Part shown: one piece after another, positions 14,532-32,459 of the stretch | Position numbering within the stretch: position 1 is the stretch's first letter | How the letters are laid out: every line of letters begins with the position of its first letter | Source of the DNA: Anaeromyces robustus | Taxonomy: Eukaryota; Neocallimastigomycota; Neocallimastigomycetes; Neocallimastigales; Neocallimastigaceae | Length of the DNA stretch: 64,000 nucleotides | Reading direction: 5' to 3' | Assembly (NCBI GenBank): GCA_002104895.1 | Contig: MCFG01000001.1 | Coordinates: forward strand, 580,001-644,000 | The notes under the pieces: model-generated | Told to the model about the DNA's origin: nothing | Databases searched by the model: none | What the model saw: the letters and a program-made list of their open reading frames with translations, nothing else | Translations under genes and position numbers: made by a program

Positions 14532-15488
14532 AAAACATACAGAAACCACTAAAAATAAAATTACCAAAAACTTTGAAACAGAAATTAAAGTTTATTATAG
14601 AATAATATAAATAATAATATAAATATATCGTTTAGAGATGAAATGTGGTATTTATATTTATTTATATTAATAATCTATTATATATATATATATATAATAA
14701 ATTTTAAAAATATTGAAATTTTTTATTATTTTATTTTGTATTAATATTATCTTTTACATAATAATATTAATTATAATTATAATAATTATAATAATAATAA
14801 TAATAATAATAATATTTAAAATAATAATGAATAATATTTAAATTAATAATAAAAAAGTTATTAATAAAAAAAAAAAATTTTTTTATTCATATTAAAAGAT
14901 CTTTTGTATGATAAAAAATCCCATATTTGAAAAAAACTTTAAAAAGTTTAATCAATCTATAAATAAAAAAAAAGGGAAATCATTAAATTAAAAATTAAAA
15001 TTTTGCACTATAAAAAAAAGAATTATTAATAGAAAAAAATCGTTTTAATTGATTAAAAAAGTATATTATTATTTAAATAAATGAATGAATAACTAATAAA
15101 TAAATAAATAAATAAATAAATGAATATCTTATGTATAAAGAACAAATTATAATTATTATTAAAATGAGATTAAAATGATTTATTAATGGGTGTTGAATAA
15201 TGATTAAATTGTAATTGAATTATTTATATTCTTTTTTTTTTTTATTCCAAAGTAGTAATTATTTAAAATAATTGAAGAAATATATGAAGAAATACGATTT
15301 GTCTAAATTTCAATAAACTATTACTTTTTAAAATTAATCTCTTCTTTTAATTCAATATTTATCTTCGAAAATTATAAGTAATATCATTTTTATTTTCATG
15401 CTATTAATATTAAAGGATTTTGTTTTTCTTTTTTTTTTTCTAGATAATAATGTATTATTATTATTTGTTATACTATTTACTAAAACAT

Positions 15489-15567
15489 ATATACACTAAT
15501 ATATAAAGAAAAAAAAAAAAAACTCTTTATATACACTAATATATAAAGAAAAAAAAAAAACTCTTTA
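15489..15567. repeat. Two tandem ~40-bp units
   Basis: ATATACACTAATATATAAAG, an A-run and CTCTTT are repeated at 15489-15528 and 15529-15567. The copies differ only in A-run length. Confidence 0.85.
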
Positions 15568-16014
15568 TTTTATATATTTTTATTTTTATTATATTTATTT
15601 ATAAAAAAAAAGTATTAGAATATAAATATATTTTTTTATATTTATATATTATTATTATTTATTTATTTATTTATTACTATTATTATCAATTTCTTTTATG
15701 GATAGTTAATTAAGAATATATCAAAATATTTTTTTAAATTATTATTATTATTATTATTATTTAATTATTTTTTTTTTATTTAAAAAAAAAAAAAAGAAAA
15801 AAAACTTTTATATAAAGATTATTTATATTGATTATCTAATTATAAATAGTATTATAAAAAATTATAAATAATATCATTTTTATTTATATTTTATTAATTA
15901 AATATTAAAAGGTTTGCTTTCTTTTTTTTAATCATTATAATGTATTATTATTATATATTTAAAAAAAATTTATGTTTTTTTTTTTGGTTTTTTTTTTTTT
16001 TTATTTTATTTTAT

Positions 16015-21311
<5,297 letters not shown>

Positions 21312-22717
21312 TGTTCCTCAAAAAGAAAAAAAAGGTAAAAGTAGAAAAAGAAGAAGAAGAAAAATAATAATATAAAATAGTCAAATTATATATAAAAAAA
21401 AACTAAAAGAAAAAAAAGAAAGAAAGAAAAAAGAAAGAAAAAAAAAAAAGGAAAAAAAAAAAGGGTAAAAAAACTGAATTAATCTAAAAAAAAAATTATA
21501 AATGATGTAGAAGATTTAATTAACTATTGATATTAATATTATTATTTTATGATAATAATTGAATTAGATATTTCATTCATATTGAATATTCGTATGCATA
21601 TATATATATATATATTTAGAGTTATATAATTTTTAGAGTATTGTATTAATATATATATATTTTTATAAAGAATTTTTTTATTTATAATTTGTAATTAATA
21701 TATATTTTTTATTATATATAGAAAAAAAATTCGATCATCAATGTTTATAAATTAAGCAAAATTTAATATTATTAGAGATAGATAGAAAATATATATTAAA
21801 TAAAATAGATATATATAAAATGGTATATATCGTTAGAACTAATAAATTTTTTATATTTATATTATTTTTTTAATAAAAATTTTTTTTAAATAATATATAT
21901 AAATTTTATTTATAATGCATCATTATTATAAATAAAAAATCCATTAAAATATATTTAATTTTTTTTCCAGATAATTATATATATATATATTATATAATTA
22001 TAAATGATGAATTGTATTCATTTAAAAAAAAATTAAAATAAAAAAGAAAAAAATTCTTTATGTATTGAATGTCCTCAGTGATTATTAATGTGATACTTAA
22101 TTATTTAATATTTTCTATTTAAATTCTTTTTTTTTTATTTTATTTTATTTTATTCTTTATTTTTATATATATATATATATTATTATATGATATATTTTAA
22201 TCCAGTTATTAAATTTATTATAAAACTATTTCGATATGTGTATAGTTGTTATATGTTATAAAAATTGTAATATCTTTAATTATTGATGTAAATTCATTAA
22301 TATCATTATTGGTATAAGAAAAAAATAAATAAAACTAATTATAATAATTTATACATAATTCAGTTTTATTTTTCTATTTTGTCTTTTTTATTGTTATAAA
22401 ATTTTCTTAATATCATATAAAAAAAGTTGTCATTTATATATATATATCATCTTATATATATCATAATAAAAAATTATCATTATTTATCAATATATAAATT
22501 TTCATTTGAATATTACTTTTTTTTTTTTTCTTTCTTTATATATTTGCAATATATAATATTATTTCTTCTTTTCAAGAATTTTTTTTTGTAAGGTTTGTAA
22601 TTATTAGCTTTTCATTTAAATATATATTTCTTTCAATTATTCAATAATTTAATATATTTGTATTTCCTCAGATTTTTTTTTTATTATAAAATCTTCAATC
22701 TTTTATAATATACTTAA

Positions 22718-22733
<16 letters not shown>

Positions 22734-22780
<47 letters not shown>
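22734..22780. repeat. 47-base poly(T) run
   Basis: An uninterrupted run of T from 22734 to 22780, the longest homopolymer noticed here. It follows an (AT)n tract and ends in ACCTTG. On the minus strand it reads CAAGGT followed by 47 A. Confidence 0.95.
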
Positions 22781-22783
<3 letters not shown>

Positions 22784-23502
22784 TTGTTTTTTAAAAAAAT
22801 AAATACATATATTAAATATTAAAATAAAAAAAAATAAAATATAAAAATTATTAAAATTATAAAATAAAAATAAAATTATTATAGGCTAATTATCATTTAA
22901 AATAATAATTATAATTATTAAAATATGTATTATAGAGAGAGATTATTAAATAACTTTAAAATATTAAAGTAATAATTTAATAATTAAATAAAATAATATC
23001 TATCATAATAATATATATATATATATATATTTTTTTTTTCTATCTTAAATTTGTTTTTATATCTTCAATAAATAATTATATTTTAATGTTTTAGTATTTT
23101 TTTTTATTTTTTTTTACTAATTTTTTAATTATTATAAAAAATAAAATTAAGTATATAATATCAGTATTAATGTTATTCATTATTTTTTATTTATCAATAT
23201 AATATTATTAAATATCAATTTTACAATTTTATTTTGTTATTATATAATTTAATATTTATAATAAAAATAATAATTTACTAAATATAATTTATAATTATAA
23301 TTAATTTGATTTAAAAATAAAAAAGATTTAAAAAAAGAAAATCCTGAACTTTAATTTTATTTTATTTGTTTTTTTAAAAATAAATTATAATAAAATATAT
23401 TTTATTATAATTTATCATAGTATTTTATCAAATAATAAGTTTTAGTAATTTTATAATTATATTAATAAAATAAATAATAATAAATATTATAATAATAATA
23501 AT

Positions 23503-23540
<38 letters not shown>

Positions 23541-25570
23541 TATATAGTCAAAATATCAATTAAGATTCATAATTATATAAATTTCATATTTTTTATTTAA
23601 CAATTTATTTCAGATATATATTCTTTTTCTTTTTCTTTTTTTTTTTTTCATCGTTTTGTTTTTCTCTATTTTTACTTCTTTATTAGTATAAATATATTTA
23701 TATATTTCATGGATTAAAAGTTGGTCTTAACTTTTATTTAATTTTATTTTCATAATTTATTTAATAAAAAATAATATGTTATATATGTTATTTATATAAT
23801 ATAAATTTAAAAAATGTATATATATAGAGATGGAAAGAAGATCTATAATATATTTTTGTTTTTTATTCTTTATAAAAAAAAAATTAAATATTATCTATTA
23901 TTATTTAATAGTGATAAATATACAATTAGAAAAAAAAACATTTGAAAAAAAGATACTTATAAATATATTGTTTACTTATTTATTTAATATATGAATATCC
24001 TTTTTCTCTGTAAAAAAAAAAACAAATATTACTTAAATTATTATATATAAAAAATACATGTTAGATTATTATATCTTTTCTACCTTTTTATTATATTTAA
24101 ATATATTAATTTTATATATTAATATTAAATAGTAAATCGAAAAAAAAATAATATTATACAAAAACATTATAGATAAATATATATATATATTAGTCTTTCG
24201 ATTATCTGATAATAAAGGTGAAAATTAAAATAATATAGTCTAAAAACTTTAATCTAAATTTAACAACTTCTTATAGGCAGTAATCGTAATATATAATAAT
24301 ATATAGAAAAAAATTGTATTTTTTTATAGTTTTAATAAATCTAAATTATATTCATTTTTCAAGATAAAACTTTTATTATAATTATAATAAATAAATAAAT
24401 AATATTTATCAATTTAAATGCTTCTTTTTAGAATATATACATTCTAAACAAAATATTTATATTATAATATATCAAAAGTTTTAATATATATATTTATTAT
24501 ATTGAAAATTGAATTCATTAGTAATCCACAATAAAATATAGATAAATATTAACTAAATTAAAATTTAAATTAAGAATTTAATATTTATCAATACTTTTTC
24601 ACTCTCTTTTAATGTTACGTAATTTCAATCGAAAGAATAATTTTAATATATATTTTATTTTATTATTATATTTTATTATATTTACATTTATATTAAAAAA
24701 TTTCATGTTTGTATATATATTTAATTAATATATTTTAATTGGCAATATTTTTTAAAATAAAAACACCCCATTAATATTTTTTATTTTACACATTTTCTTT
24801 CGTTTTACACTAAAATACAAATATTCTTTTTTTACCATAATTATTATTATAAAAATTCTTATTAGTAATTAAAAAAAAAAAAAATTATTTTATAAATATT
24901 TTTTATAAATTCTTGGTTAAAACTTTAAAAACTTTAATTAAATTATTGAATTAATTAATAAATAAATAGGTTTTATATATTATTATAAATGTATCAAAAA
25001 AATCAAAAAAGTTGCCTATTTTTTTTATATTTGGTTACACGAACTTTATTATTAAAAAATATTAAATAAAATAAATATAAAATTTTAAAAGAATAAAGAA
25101 AAAAAAAAAATAAAAAAAAAATAAAAAATAAAAAAATAAAAAATAAAAAACAATTTAATAAATAACAAAAATTATCCACATTATAATAAATTATGATATA
25201 ATCTATCTTTTTTACTATTTTTCTTTTAATTAATATTATTTTATATAATAATACTAATAATATTAATATAAATATATAATAAAATTACATTGATTTAAAA
25301 ATGATCTTATTTTATGATTATTATTATTTTATGATAGAGTTCATAAAATAATAATAAATATATATAGAATACGATTATATATATATTATTTCAATTCAAT
25401 AATTAAAATGTGTCAATATATTAATATGATAATTTAATAAAATGATAACATGATCAAAGTTTTATTTTTATTTTATTAAAAATTCAACATCGGTGGTAAA
25501 AAAAATTTTTTTTTTCTTTTTATATATATATAATTCTCTCTTTCTATATAATATTTTCCACATTTTTTTT

Positions 25571-25660
25571 GATCTTTCACTATTAAGTTATCGAAATTTA
25601 TAATTTGGAAAAAAAAGTAATGATCAACAATATTAAGTTATCGAAAAAATTAAGAAAAAA
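25571..25660. repeat. Two ~50-bp direct repeats
   Basis: TATTAAGTTATCGAAA occurs at 25581 and again at 25631. GATC precedes and an A-rich GTAA stretch follows each, so this looks like an imperfect tandem duplication with a 50-bp period. Confidence 0.75.
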
Positions 25661-26540
25661 GTAAAATGATTATTCTTTAATTTATATAGTGTATTAATAC
25701 TATTTTATTTTTCTTTTTTTTTTTTTTCTTCTTATAACATTTTCTTCATGTATATTTTTTCCTCTATACTCAAAGTAACGAGGTTTATATATAAATATAA
25801 ATTTTTTTTCTTTACCTAATTAAAATTTTCTCATCTTAATTGTTTAATAAAAATATATATATATATATTAATCAGAAATAAATTATTTATATATAATCCC
25901 ATCTTATATATAAATAAAAGATAATAAAATTATTTATAAAATTAATTATGTCATGAATCTTTTTCTTTAAATAATAAAACTTTTGTTTATGAAATGAATG
26001 ATATATATATATATAAATTAATACTTTTTCTTATTAATTATCTATTTTAAAAAAAAAAGAATAAATATTATATAATATTTTTAATCAGTACTTTATATAT
26101 AATTATTATCTATTTGAAAAACAATATAAAAGTATAAGTAGTTCACATAAATCTATGATATTCATGTGAATTATATGTTAACAAATATTATTTTAATAAT
26201 TAAAATATTTATAAAAAATAAAATTAATAAATTCATAATACTTTTTAATTATTATTATAATTTTTTGAAAGTTTATTTTTTATATATTTATTTATTATTA
26301 ATTAAAAATCTTATTTATGAATGTTGTTTACCTTTACATATAAATATATTAATCTATTAATATATTATTAATATATTAAATGATTTAATCTTTTTTTTTG
26401 TTGTTGTGTTTTAATTTTATTTGTTAATTTCATTTATTATTATTATTATTATTATTATTATAAATTATTATTATAATTATTATAAATAAATTTTATTTAA
26501 TATAAAATATTATTATTATTTATAAATTGTTTTGACATAA

Positions 26541-26544
26541 TAAG

Positions 26545-26591
<47 letters not shown>

Positions 26592-26592
26592 C

Positions 26593-26623
<31 letters not shown>

Positions 26624-26624
26624 C

Positions 26625-26663
<39 letters not shown>

Positions 26664-26664
26664 C

Positions 26665-26695
<31 letters not shown>

Positions 26696-26748
26696 CTAAA
26701 TAAATAAATAAGTAAATAAATAAATAAATTAATAAATAAATAAATAAA
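26541..26748. repeat. (AAAT)n array with periodic AACT variants
   Basis: Over 200 bases of TAAA units. The variant ACTAAATAAA starts at about 26591, 26623, 26663 and 26695, spacings of 32, 40 and 32, so the array has a higher-order period. Such order suggests block duplication within the tetranucleotide tract. Confidence 0.9.
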
Positions 26749-26906
26749 ATAAAAATTAGATTTATTACTTTTTAATTATTAAATTTCTTATTTCTTATTT
26801 CTTATTAACTTATTTCTTATTTATTTTTTTATAATTATATGCGCTTCTTTTTCACTATATATGATTTAAATTCATCATTTCACAAGTAAAAAAAATACTT
26901 TTAAAT

Positions 26907-27007
26907 AATAATTATTATTATAAAAAATCAATAACTATCATTTAGCTGTACTTTTATCATTTAATTTTTTATCATTTAATTGATAGTTTTTTTTTATTAT
27001 TATTATA
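26907..27007. repeat. ~100-nt imperfect inverted repeat
   Basis: AACTATCA near 26931 is mirrored by TGATAGTT near 26979. Flanking ATTATTATTATAA-type sequence on the left is complementary to that on the right, so the segment could fold into a long, imperfect hairpin. Confidence 0.55.
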
Positions 27008-27850
27008 AAAACATACTGTATTTTATTTTCTTCAAGTTTCAAGAAATCTCCTTTTTTTTAGAAAAAAAAAGATGATTTTTTTCTTTCTAGTAAAATCATA
27101 AATGATTAATAATAAAATACTGTTCATAACAGCTGTAACCAATAATTTATGACTATGTGGAAATTTGAAAAAAACTCCTTTTTTAATTTATTTATTCATT
27201 CATTGATTTTTATTGTAAATTTTTAATTAATGATGCTTGATTTTTATTTAGTTAAATATTTATTTATCCATTTATTTATTATTAAGTAAAAAACAATTTT
27301 ATATAAATTATTTATTTTTGTCAAATAATTTATTTAAATAATTAGTTCATTCATTTATTTTAATTAAAAATTATTCTTAAAATAAAGATCTTTTATAATT
27401 AAAATAATTATTGTTTTAAATTATTTATTTAATTATATATTTATGCATCCATTTATTTACATATTTCTATCAATATCAAAATAATAAAATAAAATTAAAT
27501 AAAATAAAAAATAAAAATGACTATTATAAAATTATAGTATTAATATAAATAACTATAAACATTAATGCTAATATTAAAAAAGAATAAATTTTATAAAAAA
27601 AAAGGTAATCCTTTTCTAAAGTATTATTTTATAAAATAATATAAATGTCAAAATAATGCATGGTCATCTATAATTTTTAAGAAATAAATAAATGAATAAA
27701 TTAGTAAAAAGCTTATGAAATTTTTATTTTTTTTTTAAAATTTAAATAAAAACTTTTTTTATTTTGATTTATAGAATTCTATATTAAAAATTTAAATCAA
27801 TAAATTATACAATATATATGAATGTATTGGTGCGATTAAATTAAATATCA

Positions 27851-27901
27851 CTTTAATATATGATAATATATATTACATTATATATTTATCATATATTAAA
27901 G
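27851..27901. repeat. 51-nt hairpin
   Basis: CTTTAATATATGATAA at the left end is the exact complement of TTATCATATATTAAAG at the right end, giving a 16-bp stem. The AT-rich interior continues to pair after a small bulge. Confidence 0.8.
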
Positions 27902-27931
27902 TTTACAAAATATTTAAATATTTTAATTACT

Positions 27932-27968
27932 AATAAAATAAAATAAAATAAAATAAAATAAAATAAAA

Positions 27969-28055
<87 letters not shown>

Positions 28056-28057
28056 AA
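27932..28057. repeat. (AAAAT)n passing into (AAAT)n
   Basis: About seven AAAAT units are followed without a break by about 22 AAAT units. Confidence 0.95.
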
Positions 28058-29041
28058 TTAGTTAAAAAATAAATATTAAAATAATTAATATAAAAATTTC
28101 ATATAAAAGCTGTTATAAAAGACTCTAATTAAATGAAAAATTTAATAAAGCTAAAAAAAGTCTTGAAGAATTATATTTGTTTTTTATTATATTTTATCAA
28201 TTAATTTGTTTTTAAATTTAATAAAAAATTAAATAATTATACTATCATTAAAAAATAATAAAAATATAAATAAAATAAAAAAAAAAGATAATCATAAAAA
28301 ACCTGTAAAATAATAAAAATAAATTCAATATATAGTTAAATCCCAAAAAAATAAAATAAAAAAGAAATAAAATATAAAGTAAATATCATAATTTTAAAAT
28401 GTAATTTTTCTTTTCTTTTCTTTTCTTTTTTTTTATCTTTTTTTAGAGGAATACAAATGGTTAATCTAAAATATATATAAAAATTAGAGCTATTAACATT
28501 TTTAATTAAAACAAATACTTATTATATTAAGGATGAATTAAAAAAAAATTAAATAAAAAAAGATAATTTTAAAAAAAAAGTTATAATAAAAATGTCCGAC
28601 CGACATATAAATACTTGAAAATTAAAAGTTAAATTATAACATATTATAAATTTTACAATAATTAAGTTTGGAATTATTATTTATATAATAATAAATAATA
28701 CAATTTTATATTTTAATTTAATATTAAAACAAAAAAAAAAGTGATAAGCTTTATATTTATTATAAATATTGAAAAAAATAAAGTGAAATGAAAGATATAA
28801 ATAGTAATAAAATTAAAAAGAAATGATATAAAAATTGATAATTTCAATATATATATATATATATAATATATAAAGTAAAATAAATAATAAAAGTTTTTTT
28901 TGTTTATATTTTATAAGGAATTTAAATAATTTTATTAGTATTGTTTATAATAATTAACATAATAAACTAATATAATATTATATATATTATACACTTAAGT
29001 ATATACTTTTATAATAATAAAAAATAATAATTTTTACGACA

Positions 29042-31369
29042 ATGATGACTGCTGGTACTAGTGTTAGCTCAAGGAGTGCTGGTAAATTATTAAAAAAATA
29101 ATATTTTTTAATTCTAATATATATATATAAAAATTTATATAAAAAAATTTAATATTCATTATTTTATTTTATATATAAAATTGTATTATAAAGCAACTAA
29201 ACGTTTAATGAAAGAATATGCTGAACTTCAAAGTTCACCAAATTATCAATATACCGCTGCTCCTCTTGAAGTAATTATATATTAATTATATAAATTTATA
29301 AAAAATTTATAAAAATTATATTAATATATATTATATTCATCTATTTTTATTTTTTTTAATGTAATTGTTGTAACTAATATAAATTTATTTCATTTTTATT
29401 TATTTATTTTATTTTTCTTATTTTATTTTATTTTTTATTTAAAAGGATAACATGTTTGATTGGCATTTCACTATAAGAGGACCAGAAGATTCTGAATTTG
29501 AAAATGGAATGTATGTTGAAAAATAATAACAATATTAATAATAATAATAAAATATATTCATTTTGAATATATATATAGTTATTAATTTTTAATTTATAAA
29601 TATGAACATATTTATTTTTATAATAGTTATCATGGACGTATTGTATTACCACCACAATATCCATATAAACCACCAAGGTATATATAGAAACTACTAAAAT
29701 TATATATTTTTTTTTCAAATAATTAATTCAGTGTATAATATTAAATTAAATTTCAATTTTATTCTTATTAATCTTTATATTTAATATATAATACTTAAAT
29801 TAAATTAAAAATGAATATCATTATATTATTCATAAATAACATAATAACTATAATAATAACCAAATTAAAAAAAATATATATATATAAAAATCTTGGATAA
29901 TAGTATTTATTTCTTAACTGTAAGTAATAAATATTAATATATATTAATATTTTCAATCTATAAAGTTTAATAATAAATAAATGAATAAAATAAAATTAAT
30001 ATTATTGTTATTATTATAATAACTTTTTATAATTTTAATAGCCAAATGGTCGTTTTGAACTTGGAAAAAAAATTTGTTTAAGTATTACTGGTTATCACCC
30101 AGAAACTTGGTTACCAGCTTGGGGAAGTAAGTTTCATATATTTATATATATAAATAATATAATATAAAATTATATATATATTTATAATTATTATTAATTT
30201 TTTTTTTCTTTATTATAATAAAATGATAACTTATTAAAATTTTTTAATCTATTATACAATTATTAGTAAGAACTGCATTAATTGCTTTAATTAGTTTTAT
30301 GACTACTGAAGGAAAGGATGCTATTGGTGCTCTAGATTACAGTCCAGAAGAAAGAAGAGTAAATATAGATATTAATTTGGAAAATTTTTATTTTATATTA
30401 TAATTAATTTATATTATTTTACTTAAAAATATTTAAAAATGAATAATATTACTAATAATAATAATATATATATATTATGATTATAATTTTTATTAATTTT
30501 TAAAATTAGATTCTTGCAAAAAAGTATGTATTTAATAAATATATATATATTAAATTTTATTTTATAATTTTAAAAAAAAAAAATTATATTGATAATATAT
30601 TAATAATTAAAACATTTATATTTATTATTTTAATAATGAAAAATAAAAATAAATAAATAAAAAAAGATCTCAATCATGGCATTGTCAACAATGTGGATGT
30701 AAAAATTGTGAACAATTATTACCAATTCCAAAGAAGGAAAATAAAAGTGAAGAAGAAGATCATAAAAAATTAGCTGACATGTTAGTTGTTTCTCATGAAA
30801 AGAAAGAAACTAATAATAATTCTGATTCAAATAATGATAATATAACTTCAGAAATTGTAAATAATAATAACATAAACGAAAATATACAAACTATCAATAA
30901 TAATAATAATAATAATAATAATGTAATTAATTCAACGTCACCTACTACAGAATCTGATTCAAATATAACTCCAAATATCAATACCTCGAATACAAATATA
31001 AATATTAATCCTACATTAAATAATAATACAAGTTCAGTAGAAATAAATGCCTCTTCAATTCAACAAAGAAAATCTATGAATTCTTCTAATGCTTCTATCG
31101 CTAGTTCTTCTTCAATATCACCAGTAAATTCTTCATCATCTAATACTACTCCATCATCTTCAAATACAGTTAATTCCTCAACCTCAACCACTTCTTCTCA
31201 AAATAATCTAAATAATAAAACAATTAATAATCCTCAAGCTAATAATAATAATGATGAAAGAGTTAAATCACTAATTGATGCAGCCATTATTGTTGTATTT
31301 AGTTTACTTGCTTTCTTACTTTACTACAGATCAACCAAGGAAACTAAATTCTGGAATGATTTAGACTAA
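29042..31369 (+). CDS. ER membrane-anchored ubiquitin-conjugating enzyme E2, UBE2J1/Ubc6 type
   Basis: Nine exons: 29042-29081, 29194-29270, 29446-29510, 29627-29677, 29904-29919, 30042-30126, 30267-30358, 30510-30523 and 30667-31369; 380 residues, frame intact. The UBC fold is clear: ATKRLMKEYAELQ, EDNMFDWHFTIRGP, YHGRIVLPPQYPYKPPS, NGRFELGKKICLSITGYHP with active-site Cys95, WGIRTALIALISFMTTEGKDAIGALDYSPEERR, then ILAKKSQSWHC. The wording follows UBE2J1 more closely than yeast Ubc6. A long Asn/Ser linker leads to one C-terminal membrane segment (AAIIVVFSLLAFLLYY, ~352-367), so the enzyme is tail-anchored with the catalytic domain in the cytosol. The family works in ER-associated degradation, passing ubiquitin to ER-embedded E3s. 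Exons five (16 nt) and eight (14 nt) are microexons, each needed to keep frame and conserved residues. The first of two adjacent ATGs was taken as start. Confidence 0.93.
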
Positions 31370-32377
31370 AAAAAATAAATTAATAAAAAAAAAAAAAAGT
31401 AAAAACAAAATAAAATATAAAAATGAAAACAAAAAATAAATAAAATTTAAAATAAAAAAAAAAAATTAAATATAATTATAATAAAATAATTTAAATTAAC
31501 TATATTATTCAATCATTCAATAACATATATATTATTATCATCGAATAAACATAATATATATTAGTACCTCATATTCTATTAAAAAATTAAAACAATTAAA
31601 AAATAAGAATAAAATAAAAACCAAAAAAAATAAAAAAGTAAATATATACAAATAAAAAAAAAATTAAATAATGTATTATTTATTTAAATCATTTACTTAT
31701 TTCTTATTTCAAAGTAAAAACTAAATCAAAAAATAAAATCGTATTATATTTAATAAACATCATAAATTATTATTTCGTTTTTTTATCAACAAATTAAATT
31801 AAAAATAATGTATAAATAAAAAATAAATAGAAAAAATAAAAATAAAAATAAAAATAAAATATATAAAAAATAAAAAAAATTAAAAAAAAAAAAAAAAAAG
31901 AATAAAAAATTAAAAAAGAAAAAATATTAAATTTTATAGAAATATAAAAATATATTTATGTTGAAGTGTTTTTTTTTATATATATATATATATATATACT
32001 AAATTCGAAATGAAAAAGAAAGAAAATTCTTTGAAACTTAATTAACTTCCTCTTCCTTTCTATTTTATTATAGATAATATTATTAATTTGATAAAAATTA
32101 TAAAAACAATATTTTTTTTTATTTTTATCTTTTTTTTTTTTTTTTTTTATCATTATGAAACCATATAAATAATTAGATTTTTATGATTAATCATATTATT
32201 ATCTGAAAGTATATAAAATATAAGAATTCACACCCAAAAAACATTAACATTTAATATTAAACTTTGTATATTTATTTCATTTAGTTTTACATTGATTATT
32301 TTAAAATTTTATTTTTTTGTTTTTTTTTATTTATTTATTTTTTTTTTATTAATTTTTATTTATTATTTTGTTTTCAC

Positions 32378-32408
<31 letters not shown>

Positions 32409-32459
32409 TTTGTTTTTTAAATAAATTTTTTTATTTCTTATTTTTTTTTTTTTTTTAAA
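31370..32459. other. Intergenic region downstream of the E2 gene
   Basis: A/T homopolymers and (AT)n runs, including a T-rich block at 32290-32460. No gene is visible. It ends where the first repeat unit begins. Confidence 0.55.

Larger units (their letters stand above)
7110..16014. other. Long gene-free AT-rich region
   Basis: Nearly 9 kb between the start of the casein-kinase-like gene and the 3' end of the BRSK-like gene. It is dominated by A/T homopolymers and (AAAT)n, (ATT)n and (AT)n runs. Slightly more complex islands occur near 10140-10330, 11130-11230, 11530-11720 and 14470-14640, but none reads as protein and no tRNA-like box pair is visible. The short open frames at 12590-12772 and 13467-13670 have no family-like features. 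The stretch next to 7110 should hold the promoter of the kinase gene, but no distinct motif could be picked out. Confidence 0.55.
21312..29041. other. Divergent intergenic region, AT-rich
   Basis: About 7.7 kb between two genes that point away from each other, so it must hold both promoters. It contains long homopolymers and microsatellites (listed separately). The open frame at 26166-26360 is hydrophobic, AT-only in codon choice and judged a chance frame. No RNA gene or family-like protein is visible. Confidence 0.55.
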
